From contig CAOLHI010001672.1 of the NCBI GenBank assembly GCA_948474755.1, positions 1 through 64,000 of the forward strand: a DNA stretch of 64,000 nt, written 5' to 3'. The DNA comes from Ctenosaura bakeri (Eukaryota; Chordata; Lepidosauria; Squamata; Iguanidae). Position 1 is the first letter of the stretch, and each line of letters opens with the position of its first letter. This document shows positions 31,603-44,427 of the stretch, in pieces. A model generated the notes under the pieces. That model had not been told where the DNA came from, did no database searches, and was given only the letters and a program-made list of their open reading frames with translations. A program made the position numbers and the translations under genes.

Positions 31603-34600
31603 ATAGGCATAGCTTAAAACACAGAATTTTCACTCCTTTTTAACATGCATGTGTAGGGTTAAACTATGTGACATATATAGTGGATACTTTAAGAATCCTC
31701 TCTTTTCTTAAACTACAGCAAGCATATAAAGTATGCAGATTGGGAATATCATGCACAGGTGGTAGAGGTTTAAACTTTCTTCCTCCAGAGCTAAAATGAT
31801 TTGGCCTCAAAAGAAGTCCTACCCTGAATTGTATATGTCAATGTAAAAAAGAAAAAAATAAACATCACACTACATATGTATGTAGTATATAATCTAGCTC
31901 TTATCCCACTCAAAAATACCTATGTTTCACTGTGAATTTTCTGATTCATGCTGAGTGGAGGATTCTGGGAAATATAGTCCCAAAAGTAACCTTTTCCAAG
32001 CTTTGGCAGAGTGTTTTTGCTTTTGTTGTCCTGTCAGGATGATGAAAAGTGGACATGCACAACTTACAAAACAAATCATTTTCTGAGTCCCTGGAATGAC
32101 TCTTTTAAAACCAGAGAACGAACATCCTAACAATAGAATAGCACCATTGCAGTATAAAAACATCTCAAAGTTGCAATTAAAACTATTTAAAGTCTAACAA
32201 CAAATAAAGACATGGGAATAGTCTTCATATGGTGAACAATACAGAAAGTAGGTGTTAGTTGAGTCTTCTCTGAAATGAGGCAGGGACAACCCAGAGGAGA
32301 CACTTCACACCATAAAAAACTAGATCTAGACTTGCCCGACTCTGAACTTCCAGAAAGAGTGAACTACAGTCCAACTATCCCCAGCTGGATAGGGTAGAGG
32401 TTTGGGGAAGACTGGTTGCTGTGGGCTCATACTCTTCAGGTATTGAGATCCCAAGCCACCCAGGGTTTTCAAGATAAGGACTCGCCCTTGGAACTGCACC
32501 CAGAAATGAGCCAGAAGCCTAAAAAGCTTTTTAAGCATGATCACAATATCTTCCCAGCATCTCTTTCCATTTAAAAGCTTAGCTGATGTGTCAGTGAAGC
32601 TTCTGGGCAGTCTTTAGTGGAAGCCCTAAGGATAAAGCATTGCAGTAACCAATCTTGGAGGTTGGGAGAGCATGGACTTGTTAGATTATCCTTCTCCGGA
32701 AGAGGCAACATCAGTCGCGGCATCCAATAGTGCCTGTTCTGGACAGGGATGCCAACCTCCACATCCAAGCCACTGAGGCCACTATACAGGTACTTCAGTT
32801 AGTAAAATAGATGTGTTCCTGGCTTTTTATTTGCTTCTTTAATAGCAAATTTAGTGCCAGAGGCACCAAACAAAGAAAGAATAGAGATAGATTACCCCAT
32901 CACAAAAAAACAGTTGAGCACATTTTAGCAACTTTTTCTTTAAAACTAACAATATGCACATGTAAAATAAGATGACCAGGTCTCGTAAGTCCTACATGAG
33001 TGAAAAAATCCCAGACATTTTGAAATTTCCAGACCCACCTGAAGGCTTCTTCCAAAATGCATCCTGCGATGTCTCTTTTTTTTTCATCAGGCTCCATTTT
33101 TTTTTTTTTATTTCCATTTTGGTGGCCACACTTACGAATCTATACTTCTGAACATCTATACTTCAGCAGCAAGCTGGTGAGTCAGGATTATCTGCTGTCC
33201 ACTTTTCTTTCTGTTTTGCAGTTCAAGCAAGCTCTATAAGGGATTCTGGAGACAGCTGCTATTTACTTTGCTATTTGCTATTTACTTTGCCTGTTGCAGC
33301 CAACCACATGTGGCTACGGTAGAATGGGCTAGAGCACAATGCTGCTCTTTCCCAACCCTGCCTTTGCTGCAATGCGTATGCAGACACACTGCGCGACCAC
33401 ACACCAACATTTGATGTTACTCCAGCCCTCCTTCACCTACTTCCCAATGTCAATGCTGAACTTTCCAGCTAGACAGAGGATGAAGAAGAAAAGAGGAGTT
33501 GGAAGGACATAAAAAGTGGCTTTGTTAACAAGTATGTTTGTATTTGTAAGATAACCCATCCTAGTACTCTCTGTAGGTGCATACAAAAATAATTCTTAAA
33601 TAAGAAAGGTTGTCTTTTGTTCCTGTACACATATGATGAGTGATGCCCTCATCCTGTCTGCTCAGCCCACAAGTCAAAACAAGACTTTTTTAACATCAAC
33701 AATTCAGGCTGAACCTGGGAACCTGCAAAATTACTCACTGAATGTTCTTTCTGCTTCACATAACCTTCCCCACTTTCACTGAAACATTCTGAGGGAGAGG
33801 CCAGCTCCCCTCTCTGCAGCTGTTCTGGCTGTAAAAAAGTCTTGATTCAGATCAATGAACCACGCACATCTCACCTCAGGGAAACAGCTAACATAGATGC
33901 AGCTTCAACACCACTGGGTCATTCTATGATTCATGCCATCACATTCAAGGGGATTAACTAAGTCACTGTTCTGAAAGCCAGAATATACTTGGAAGAGACT
34001 TTAGGAGTCTGGGATCCATTGTAAATAATAAGCCTAACAGCTAGGTGTGTGTGTGGGGGGAACATATTCCCCTCTTCACCACTATTTCCCTCCCTTCTTC
34101 TATTGTTTCTCCTAGGTCAGATTTCAGTACATAAGTATCTTGGGACAGAAACCTGTTCTCTTCACTTTATACATTGACGGAATTATGTAAGCAGCAATGA
34201 TAGTGATGGTGTTGGTGGAGGAATCCTTTTATCAAGATAGAAAGGAGACTAAAATTCTTTGGCCTATGTTCTCAAATCCAAAAGCCCAAAATCTGTCTTT
34301 GGAATAAACCAGACAAGTTACTGAGAGCTTAGAAATTTTATTTTTAAAAGTAAGTATTTGCTGTTATATTTCTACTATCATACTATAATTAGTAATTATA
34401 TTCACAGTGTTAAAATAGTGATTTTTGTTCCCTTTTTTCTCAACCCCCCCAAGTTAGTTTAATTTTTAGTCATTTTAAAAACATCTGAATGGTAAATGCC
34501 ACCGGCCTGTGCTGGAGAACCCTTTTTCCTCCTGTCTATCTTGTTCTGTCCCATAGTAGATATAAGGCATCACTGGAACCACATGCTATTGCCTTTCTAA

Positions 34601-35424
34601 TATTTCATGAATCCATACCCCATCACAATGAAAGTGGCTAAAAGTTAGCATTACATTAGAAGAAGAGGGAAATAGTCCCTTGTCAAGGTACAGTTTGAAG
34701 GTAACTTAGTTATGTCTTTGTAATGTAATCGTGCCTTAATCATACTTATGTTCCATGAGGTCAGGCTGTTTATGCATATACTCAACATTGTCAGCTCCAA
34801 CTGGCAACAATTCTCTAGGGAAGCTTGAAAATAATGGGCTACAATTACTATAGGTACCTATAGATATATATATGATAGCAAGGTTGTAACAAAGTTACAT
34901 TTCAAAAGCAATGCAAGGACTGGGAAATAAGCTCCTTTACTGGAGTAACAAGCAACATTTTCCTGTTACTTCTTTTTCGTTTATTATTACTTATTTATTA
35001 TATTTGTATGCCTCCTTTCTCCTGGAATGGGACCCAAGGTGGCTTCCAACAATTTCAAGGGTATTATTAAGCATTTTAGAGGTATGTGTAGGATTATTTC
35101 AGATCTTATGTCATTCTCTTATCAAGTTTTTTTTAATTAACAAAAATATTAGCAAGCAGCATGAGTTTCTTTTTAATGCAAAGAAGAAGAACAATAAATT
35201 AGTTCCCACCACCATCGCACTACAGCAAGTAACAGGAATGATTTACAAATTACAAAGTAATTTTCTAAGCTCTCCTCAAGCAAAAAGAGGTCTTCCCCAT
35301 CATCTGCTAGTAGATCTTTTAAAAAATAAAATAAAATCTGGAGATGCCAACAACTGAATTTGGGACCTTCTTCATTCAACTCCTAACTTCAGCTCCTAAG
35401 CTATGGATCATTTGTAGGAACTCT
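31603..35424. other. CCN upstream region or intron 1, mostly unique
   Basis: This stretch should contain CCN intron 1 and possibly exon 1 on minus, but I could not identify a convincing signal-peptide exon with a donor. Old repeat pieces are present: the GGATTCTGGGAAATATAGTCC type at about 31962 and a TTATTTATTATATTTGTATGC CTCC piece at about 34990. Nothing else coding was supported. Confidence 0.4.
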
Positions 35425-35665
35425 GTCTCTGGCAGCCTAAATACCGCTGAAGCATCATATCCCATCTTGGAAACTAAGTATGATCAGGCTTGGTCAATAC
35501 TTGGATGGGAAACTGCCAGGGAATAACAGGTGCTGTGCGCTGTTTCAGGAGAAGAAAATGTCAAATGACATCTGAATATTTTATGCTTTAAAAAATCCCA
35601 TGAAATTTATGGGGCTGCTATAAGACAACAGGTGACTTAAAGACACATGCACATACAGGTATTCA
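35425..35665 (+). mobile_element. 5S rRNA-derived SINE
   Basis: CATATCCCATCTTGGAAACTA, GTATGATCAGGCTTGGTCAA and TACTTGGATGGGAAACTGCC align with 5S rRNA through the A and C box region. The body AATGTCAAATGACATCTGAAT and the tail GCTATAAGACAACAGGTGAC follow. Confidence 0.85.
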
Positions 35666-37189
35666 CACACAATAACTGTCTATACAACTGGCATTTTCTA
35701 GGGAAAAGGCATCTTTTTTCTCCATTCCTCTTTAAACAGATCTAGCAGCACGCTGTGCAGTGCTGGGCTTATGAAAACAAAGCTGCCACTGCTGTGCTTA
35801 CTGGAGATACAACAGCTTGAACCTGGGACCTTGACTCAGCAAAGCATCAGCAGTACCACTGGTACCACTGGTCTATGCTTCTTTTTGTATCTATAAACCA
35901 TCATCAGAATGTAAGAAGAGTTATAGTACATCAGACAAAAATTTACCTAGTCAAGCATTCTGGCTGAAATTCAATTCTTAATCCCAACTAGAGTAAGACC
36001 ATTAAAGCAATGAATTTACATATGCATTGATTTACTATTTAGCAATTAATTCAGTGAATCTCCTCTAGTTGGGATTAGCAACTAGACTGTAGGCCATGAA
36101 TGCAACAGTTCCCTATTGTTTGTGTTCCCCAGCAATTCATATATGGATACATATTGCATCTAGTAGATAGGTATGATGACTGGTAGCCATTGAAAGTCTC
36201 ATTGTTCATCAGCTTGTCTAATCCATTTTTAAAGCAATTAAATTGGCAGCTGTCACATCATACTGATATACCTTTATCATGAGTTCCATGATTCATGAGA
36301 TGATGATGATAATGATGATAATGAGGATGATACTTACCTATTTTCAAAACAGCAAATGTGTAAGAGTTCCTCACAAAGCAAGTTTCTCCAGCCTCTTGTT
36401 TGCCTATTCCTGAACCTTTTTCAGCTGTATGATATCATTTTTCAGGTGCAGCAACCAGAACAGTACACATCATTTGCCATACAACAAATCCCACTCAATT
36501 CTTTACCCGTCCATTCCAGCATACACCATAGCTCCCATTAGATAGTGCATATATTCATAAATACATACCTTGCTAGGTCTCAAGGCAAAAAAAAAAAGGG
36601 TGAGGGTAACAATGGCCCCAAAGTCATCAAACATTCTGAGCCCCTTGTTCTGTGTGTTCCTCTCTTCTTTCTTTTGGAGGGTTCAGTGCTCCAGCTCATC
36701 TTTAAATAGCCTCCCCCAAAAGGGCTGTGCCTGCACTTGAGTGACAATCTGGAAAATAGCCCAGTGTGAATGCAACAGAAATGCATTGAATTCCAGAGAA
36801 TTTTTCCTCCTCCCTTCTTGTCCTCTTCTTTAGAATTTCTTTAGAGCTGGCAGTAAAATCTGAGATATAGACATAACATTCCACATTGAGAGTTTGGTGG
36901 TAGGGAAATCAACATCTCTGGCTAAGTCCTTTCAAATACTTACTTTCCTTCTTTAATCCCTGAAGCCTGTAGGCTGGAATAATTCTGCAGACCTCTTCCT
37001 CCCAACTAGATTATTCTTTTTTTACTTAAAGAGCTGGACTTGCTGAATATATTAAAGGTATACTCAGCAAATATCTTCCCCTCTAAGGTGGGGAAAGAGG
37101 AATTCAGCCTTCTTGAAGGCAATTAGGTACCATTAGCAATTGTCCACATGCTTATGCCAAGAGCACAAAAAATACAAAATACCAACATT
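35666..37189. other. Non-coding stretch
   Basis: No gene was recognised. A short GATGATAATG repeat is at 36300-36330. There is no clear mobile element. Confidence 0.35.
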
Positions 37190-38745
37190 TCTGCAAACTA
37201 TGATCTTGACTTCAGTAAGGCCTTTGTGATATTCTTGCAAACAATCTAGTAAAATCTGGGCTAGACAATGCCATTGGTAGATGGTTTTATAATTGGTTGA
37301 CTGACCGAACTCAAAGGCTATTCATCAATGGCACCTCTTCATCCTGGAAAGAAGTGACTAGTGGGGTGCCACAAGGTTCTATCCTGGGCTCAGTGCTATT
37401 CAACATCTTTATCAATGATCTGAATGAGGGAATAGAGGGCATTCTTATGAAATTTACAGATGATACCAAATGTGGAGGGTAGCTAACATCCAAGAGGACA
37501 GGATCAGTATTCAAAATGACCATAACAGATTAGAGAGCTGGGCCAAAACTAACAAAATGAATTTCAACAGGGAGAAGTATAAGGTGGGCAGAAAAAAATG
37601 AAATGCACAGATACAGGATGGGTGACACCTGGCATGACCACAGTACATGTGAAAGAGACCTAGGAGTCTAACCAGACCACAAGCTGACACACAAGTCAGC
37701 AATGTGATGCAGCAACTAAAAAGGCCAATACAATTCCAGGCTGCAGCAATGAGACCACAGTGTCTATGGCTATTTCCACACCTTACTGGTTCTTGTCATG
37801 GTCCTGGTGGCATCCCAGCACCACCTTAGCTAGGAAGAGACCACAACGTGAACACTCACCTCCGCACCTGGTCAACTGCCTGTAGATAAAAGAACACGAA
37901 CAACATGCTCCTTCCTTCTACAGTGCAGTCAGCTTCTGTCCCATGCTGCAAAGGGGAAGGAAGCATGTAGATTACGCTTCTCTCCCTTCTGCATGGCTGG
38001 CAGTGATGGAAACATCACATGATTGCAGGTGCTTAATGGATTTTTTTCTGTTAAGCAAATATCCCACTAACATAATGATTGGGGATACGCTGGCTGTGGG
38101 ACTGCAGCATCATGCAAAAGCACAATTCCTGGACAATAGCTAGCATGTCCCCATTGTGGGACACCAATGCCATGCAGAAATGGCCTAGGTCAAAGGAAGT
38201 AACAGTGCCACTCTATTCTGCTTTGGTCATATCCCACCTGGAATAGTGTCCAGTTCTGGACACCAGAGTTCAAGAAGGACATTGACAAGCTGGAACATGT
38301 CTAGACAAGGGTGACCAAAATGGTAAAAAGCCCAGAATCCACGCCCTATAAGGAGCAGCTTAGGGAGCTGGATATGTTTAGACTAGAGAAGAGAAGGTCA
38401 AGAGGTAACAGGATAGCTATGTTTAAATATTTGAAAGGATGTTATGTGGAAGTTGAAGCAAGCTTTTGTTCTTCTGCCCCAGAGATTAGGACATGTAGCA
38501 ATGGCTCCAAACTTCAGGAAATTAGATTCCATCTGAACATTAAAAAAGCTTCCTGGTGGTAAGAGCAGTTCAACAGCGGAATGCACTCCCCAGGAGTATG
38601 ATTGAGTCTCCTTCTTTGGAAGTTTTTAAACAGAGTTTGGATGGCCATCTGTCAGCAATGCTTTGATTGTGTATTCCTGCATGGAAGGAGGTTGGACTCG
38701 ATGGCCCTTGTGGTCTTTTTCAGCTCGATGATTCTATGACCACTT
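37190..38745 (+). mobile_element. CR1 LINE, interrupted by a nested MITE
   Basis: The plus frame reads [20 protein letters not shown] and [19 protein letters not shown], then TDDTKC (the FADD box altered to FTDD), at 37295-37480. After the MITE at 37768-38185 the CR1 resumes with TAGGTCAAAGGAAGTAACAG and encodes YKEQLRELDMFRLEKRRSR and AMFKYLKGCYVE. The 3' end CATGGAAGGAGGTTGGACTC ... TGATTCTATGA closes it. Several stops and frameshifts are present. Confidence 0.92.
37768..38185. mobile_element. MITE family GGCCATTTC/GGCTATTTC nested in CR1
   Basis: Ends are GGCTATTTCCACACC and CATGCAGAAATGGCC. Flanks are TAT (37765-37767) and TAG (38186-38188), which fit an aged 3-bp duplication of TAG, since uninterrupted CR1 would read TAGGTCAAAGG here. 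The 418-bp interior has no coding frame. Its position inside CR1 dates it after that CR1 insertion. Confidence 0.72.
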
Positions 38746-39393
38746 GTTCTGAGTCAATAGAAAACCAAATTGCTAAGTGATGAAAAAGCCACTGGAACGG
38801 CAAAATTATTTTGAGGTTATCAACATTATTTCTAAAGTGTGGGGGTAGGAGGAGGTCATGCTTAGAAACTGTCTTTGGGCACAGCATCACCCTTCCAAAA
38901 TTTATACGGAAAATGGATGTTTAAAGAAGCTTTCAGAGATACCTTCTCAGTCTGGAGTTCCTAAGGGTCCAACTATTTCATTTTTCTTTGACTTACAGTA
39001 GTCTTCTTTCACCTTTTGTCCACCTCATGGCTTAGAAGAATAGGAGATGTGATCCAAACTGGCCAGATGACATTAGGTTGGGGAAGATTAGGTTGATTCA
39101 AATCTGGTAGCATCAGGATTTGCTAAGTTTCGGGGCAATACGTTGATTTAACTTTCTAAGCATTACAAGATGGAATGCACAAGGCTAGTGTCCCATAGGT
39201 TAGGTGTCTATATACAGAGAGGGAGAGAAAGTAGTGAATCAGATCACAGGTCCATTTAGTGTAACAATCTTATTAATTGGTTGAAAGCAGCTCTCTAGGG
39301 TTTCTATGCAGGATTATTTTCCAGCTCCTCTACCTTGATATTCCTGACATTCCCTGGTTATTTGCTATCCCAGTACTAGCCAGCTTGTCCTTT
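38746..39393. other. Non-coding stretch
   Basis: No gene or identifiable element was seen. Confidence 0.3.
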
Positions 39394-40297
39394 TGTTACC
39401 CTGATTTCTGGGGGTCCCGTGAGGGACACCTAAGTGTGCTCCAAATTACAAAGTTGGGAATTAGTCAAAAGAGCACAAGCTAGCAATATGAGAGGCAGAG
39501 CAACATAGCGAGATCTTTTACCCAATGTCTACAGGGTCAGGCCGAGTCAAGGAGCAAACAGAAGTAAATAATAATTGTTGTTTTTATTAATATACAGCCA
39601 AACAAGTGTATGCAACACACTCACACAGAGAACTATAGAAATAAAGGTTGGAGTTGGATAGAGGGATTTTAAGAGGAGGTTTTGTATGGGAGATACTACA
39701 CCTGTCCTGAAGCCCGGGTATTCTGAAGAAGTTCGTGGAAATGGAGTTTCTCAGCACATGGAGCCAAGAGGAAGGCTCACCAAACGAAGTGACAGCAAGG
39801 CGGGATGGAAGCCAAGGGCGATCTCAGGAAGCACTCAAAGTCAGGGGTTCTTATAGGGGAAAATATGGCTGTAGGCTAGTCCGTTCTTGGGGATAACAAT
39901 GAGTTTCAGGCTGGAGACAAAGCCTCCGAAAGGTCAGTATTTTGCATGATTGAGTTAAGGCCGAATTGTCAATGGAGTAGCCAGTATGCAAACATGGAGT
40001 GCTTGACAGTTGAGTATTCAGCTAGTCAAGCTGCCTGCTCAGGGCAGGGAGTCCTTTGTAAGTTGCATGCATACATAATGTGGTACTTGCCTTGAGGTCT
40101 CCTGAAGTGGCAGTCTGGCTATTTCTGGCCTGCCTGTATTGGTTTGGAATATTTCAGCGATTAGCGGTCGTGCCTGTATGTGAGCTTGTCCGGGGACCTC
40201 ACAAGCACGTGAAGGGGAATAGGTAAAGAAGGCCAAATGATTGATATCACATTGATATCTAGTATCCCACAAGTCTAGGCTAGAAACTTCGGTAACA
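39394..40297 (-). mobile_element. Solo LTR, family A (copy 2)
   Basis: 904 bp with plus-strand ends TGTTACCCTGATTTCTG and CTTCGGTAACA, flanked by the perfect 4-bp duplication CTTT (39390-39393 and 40298-40301). On minus it carries a TATA-like CCTATAAGAAC near 39850 and an AATAAAAACAAC signal near 39580, so U3-R-U5 runs on minus. No internal region is attached. Confidence 0.88.
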
Positions 40298-41699
40298 CTT
40301 TCTTGCAGGTACTCCAGACAGAACACATAATGCTGTCTCTCCCCACCACCACCACACACTTACTTCTATCCTCATAATATGAGGATAAATCAGGAAGGAG
40401 ACAGCAATGATGCAGACTTGAGTCAATTGACTCAGACTCAAGTCAGACTTAAGTCACTTCAGTGACTTGACTTGGACTCGATTCAGCAATAAATGATGAA
40501 CTGGCCCAACTCAACTTGTGACATGTATATTTTTAGTGACTGACTTGTTGCTTTTGGTTCAGTAACATAACACATTCATCCAGTAACCTTACAACTTTGA
40601 ACAAAGTGTCCATTTCTTTTTGCCTACTGTTCACATGATGATCTGTCTGGGCACATTTCTCAGAGGGGAACAGCAAATACATTAGGCAACGGGCTTGAGG
40701 TGGGGTTGAGGTCTGCCTGGCAGCCTGTCCCTGATGCATATCAGAAGACTCTTCTAAAACATTTCCTAAGAGCAGAAGGCAAAACTTACCTCCAGGGCAC
40801 AGAGCTTATTTCTCAAACAGCATATGTTAGGCAATGGGCTTGAGGAGGAAGGATCCTTCCTTGTAAAGCTGTTGAAGCTTCAGTAATGGGGATTAAGAAG
40901 AATCCTATAACCTACTTCTGAAAAAGCATCCAGCTTCAGAAATAGTAAGTAAGAAGGATCCTATTCTCCACTTCAGCTTCTGCTGAAGGATCCTATTCTC
41001 CACTTCAGACTCTTTTATGCCTATTAACATAAAAGCCTCCAGCTTCAGATGAGGGAGTGAGAAGGATCCTATTCCTCATTTCCAAAGCTGCAGATGACAA
41101 AATCGCAAATGTGGAGCACCAACTCTACTTAAATTGTTAAAACTGACTTTATTCAACTCTGTTCAGAAATTCTGAAATATAGGTTGGGGTTGGCTCCCAG
41201 TCTTGTTGGCTCTCAGACTTAAGACTTGACTTGAAGGTAGACACTGGGAGACAATAACTGGCTCTAATTCATCTCATAGACTTTATGACTGAATGGGCAT
41301 TTGGGTGACAAGCAAAGTAACATCACTGCTTTTGTTGTTCCTGTCACTGCTGTTAATATTATTATGTTCACTTAATCACGGACCAAAAACCCTACAAAAT
41401 CTATTACCTACTTCCAAGCTTGCTAAGTCAGCTACACTGCTGCATGGAGTAAGGAAAGGCTCCTCACTCTACTGGACTTCTCCCCTAAAGTTCTTCCCTA
41501 ACCATACCAATGGGGCAATCTGTCCACTTTGAGAAATCACTCAGGGAGGGAAGGGCAGGAAGAAAGTGTCCTGTCTTCTGTCTATTCCTTAACTACGGGC
41601 ATTATGCTTGCAGCATTAAAGCAGCATTTACATTGTTTTTTGCCACAAAGAATGTTTTAGTTCTATTTTTATTTATTGAAATTTTAGTGAATGATTTTA
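40298..41699. other. Non-coding stretch with local tandem motifs
   Basis: At 40400-40490 there is a cluster of GACTTGAGTC/GACTCAAGTC motifs, including AP-1-like TGACTCA. At 40896-41085 GAAGGATCCTATTCTCCACTTC recurs about four times with irregular spacing. No gene was seen. Confidence 0.45.
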
Positions 41700-42621
41700 T
41701 AGTTACCTCACTGATAAACCCTGTCCTGGACTCTATAATTTTTGATATTAAATATGATTCAATGTGCCTGAGAGGTCACCCGGACAAGCACATAGGCAGC
41801 AACGGTCAAAAAACTGAAAATCAGGTCAGGCCAGTACAACCCCCTGTCACACAGCCCCAGGAGACCTCAAACTGTGCAAACCCACAGTAGACAAAGGGTC
41901 TTCAGCCTCTGAGAAGCCAATTTGAGGGGATTAGTTTGCTTGCCCCAAGTTGAGCACTGATATCAAAAAATCATATCAGGCAAGGACCATCTACATAAAT
42001 TCACACCACAACCCAATGCGACCAAAGATCCTGAAGCTTTGGCGACATCTCGTAATCCCATCATGCAAAGGAAGTTGCCCCTGTGGAGCTTCTTTCTCGT
42101 TACGACACTCATTGTTCTCCCTGGGAGAGGAATTGCCCTCAAGGTACGTTTTCCCCTACAAATAGTCCTCGTTTTTGAGAGTTTCGTTGGATAACTCCCA
42201 GTCATACCACCAGACTGCTTCTTCATCAGTTGAGTAACCCCCTCAGCCTTCTCTTTGCTGAGCGATACTTCGTTCACTGTTTTCTTGGACCAAGGACTTC
42301 AGGAAAAAGTGCAGTATTACCCCAGCTACGATCCCTTCAATATTTCTCCTATCCAGTTTCCTCTCTTTTGCTTCTTAATAGGTCTTGAGTGAGTGCATGA
42401 GTGAGTGCATTGATGTGTGATATTCCCTTCAATAAAATCATTTATTTGACATCTTTGTCTGGTTTTTGGCTTGGCCTGACCTGTAAAAACTGGGTAAAAA
42501 GACCCCGCTAGGTTACCCTGCCTCTTGCATTGCGATTGCTTGTGCTCTGTTGAGTTCCCATTTCCTATCAAGTGGAGCACAGTAAGGTGAACCCTACGGG
42601 ACCCCAGAAATCAGGGTAACA
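41700..42621 (+). mobile_element. Solo LTR, family A (copy 3, opposite orientation)
   Basis: The right end CCCCAGAAATCAGGGTAACA is the complement of the family A end. The left end, AGTTACCTCACTG near 41701, is degenerate. AATAAAATCATTTATTT at 42431 is the polyadenylation signal, here on plus, and CTACAAATAGTCC near 42157 is a decayed TATA region. Length is about 922 bp. The target duplication is not clear. Confidence 0.78.
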
Positions 42622-42867
42622 ATACCACCTTGTATTATTAAGCCTAATTGTCAGGGAATCAGAAGAACCCTAGACCAAGACTATGGTCATTGTCTGGGAT
42701 TAATGGAAATAGACACCATCTCCAACTGAAAGAAAGTAAAGTCTCACTGGATGTTTGATGATGCTCATCAAACAATTTAGGACAGACAACGAACAAAAGT
42801 AAAAGGTGACAGAAATAGGGTCTGAACACAACTTTTCAGTGACTAGAAGCTAAGAGTATTAGACTGA

Positions 42868-43366
42868 GGCCCTTTCCGCATGAGGAAATTAAGAGGGGCC
42901 AATGTGTCTTGTAACGGAGGTCGTCTGCACCTTGGAGCGGACTAGGTTCAGATTATTTACCTTCATCCCACACCTAAGTCCAATTAAATGCACCCCCAAG
43001 TGATCCTCGAGCACGCTATTTGAAAAATGGAAGAAACCAGTTTTTCAATTTTCCAGATCACGCCAATTCGTACTTTCACAGTGGTGCAGATGCGCACATT
43101 CGCACCAATGTGAACTTTTGATCAGCGGAGGGCGGGCTGTGGGCATGGTCAGCTTCAGCAGTTGGTCCGGCCTAACAAACAACAGGAAGCCACCATTTTC
43201 TCATCCTCATAGTGCGGATCTATGACCTCGCACTGCTCCGAATCAGTGTGGAACATACAGAGTAGCCCTGCGGAAGGACATAAGGGAAAGTCTGCTTTGT
43301 TTCAAGCCCAGAAGAACCAGTAAGAAATGGCATGAAGTGATTCACTAGCCTCGTGCGGAAAGGGCC
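42868..43366. mobile_element. MITE family GGCCCTTTC, copy 2
   Basis: Ends GGCCCTTTCCGCATGAGG and CCTCGTGCGGAAAGGGCC form an 18-bp near-perfect inverted repeat, flanked by TGA (42865-42867 and 43367-43369). The interior contains TGATCAGCGGAGGGCGGGCT and GGTGCAGATGCG, which match the 6636 copy in reverse. 499 bp, no transposase. Confidence 0.88.
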
Positions 43367-43369
43367 TGA

Positions 43370-44427
43370 GGCTGATGTGCTTTAAACATAGTATGAGATG
43401 ATGTGACTTATTGGATAGGTGATAATGCAAGCAGTAAGAAAAGAGAAAGGCTCAACTACAGGTGGATTGATTCAATAAAGGAAGTCACAGCCCTAAGTGC
43501 AAGAACCTGAGAAAGGCTGTTGATGACCAGGGCTGTTTTATGTATCTCATTGATAGGATAGCTGTTAAGTCAAAGTTGATTTGACAACAATCAGCAACAA
43601 ATTGTATAGTTGTTTTGAACTGAACTAAATCTTGTGGCAGTGAATTCCACAGAGCAGTCTTCCTCAGCTATTGCCCTTCAAGTGTGTCCCTGTCATCTTC
43701 AGCCATAACAACCATGATAACTAGGGATAGTGGAGTGTGCAATCCCTCTGGAGTTGTTGCATGGAGAAGACTACCATAGAGTGGTTGTACACTTCCTGAG
43801 GGTGTAATTTTGGTAGAACCAGAAAAGTTCAACAGCCAAAACATTCTCAAATAGTTATTAAAATAGTTATTAAAAATTGCTGTGCAGCATTACATAATTT
43901 TAACTATTACCAAAATTTACTGGAATTATTGAAATTAATTGAGTAAATTCAGAAGACATGGATGAAAGCATTGAAGAAAAAAAAGTAAGTTAACATGGCA
44001 GTTTTTGATGTTGTTGTTGTTGTTGCTGTTGTTGCTCCAGGGAGACTTTAAGCATCTTTGACATCTTTATGTCTTCTCCTTGTAAATCAGTTCAAGCAGA
44101 AATGAAGTAGTGAGACTCATATTGCCCAACCCTGGGTGTTGGCTTTCTTTGATCACTCTGAATCATTCATCCATAATTTCTGCATCTCTTGGCTTGTGCG
44201 GTAGGCAACAGGGGGGAAAAGGTTAGTGGGCGGCCCTGTTAACCACACCGGGTAAAGTTTCCTCACTCTCCGTATTACTCCAAGGACAATCTTAGGCCTT
44301 GCTGGAATCCTATAGGTTCATGAGTCTCAAGGTTTTGAGCCCCTTCACTCTTTGTTTTGCTGAGCTGAGCTTCTTCTCTTTTTCAGCCGAGAGCTAAAAG
44401 AGAACCATGCAGTGGTCTTGTACATAG
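43370..44427. other. Non-coding stretch
   Basis: A (TTG)n run is at 44007-44035. No gene was seen. Confidence 0.35.

Noticed and set aside
31370..35665. 5S rRNA genes
   Set aside because: Only the internal part of 5S is present, with many substitutions and SINE tails.
41293..41532. Hydrophobic ATG frame (LLLLFLSLLLILLC) as the CCN signal-peptide exon
   Set aside because: It is on plus, opposite to the CCN gene, and overlaps no plausible exon structure.
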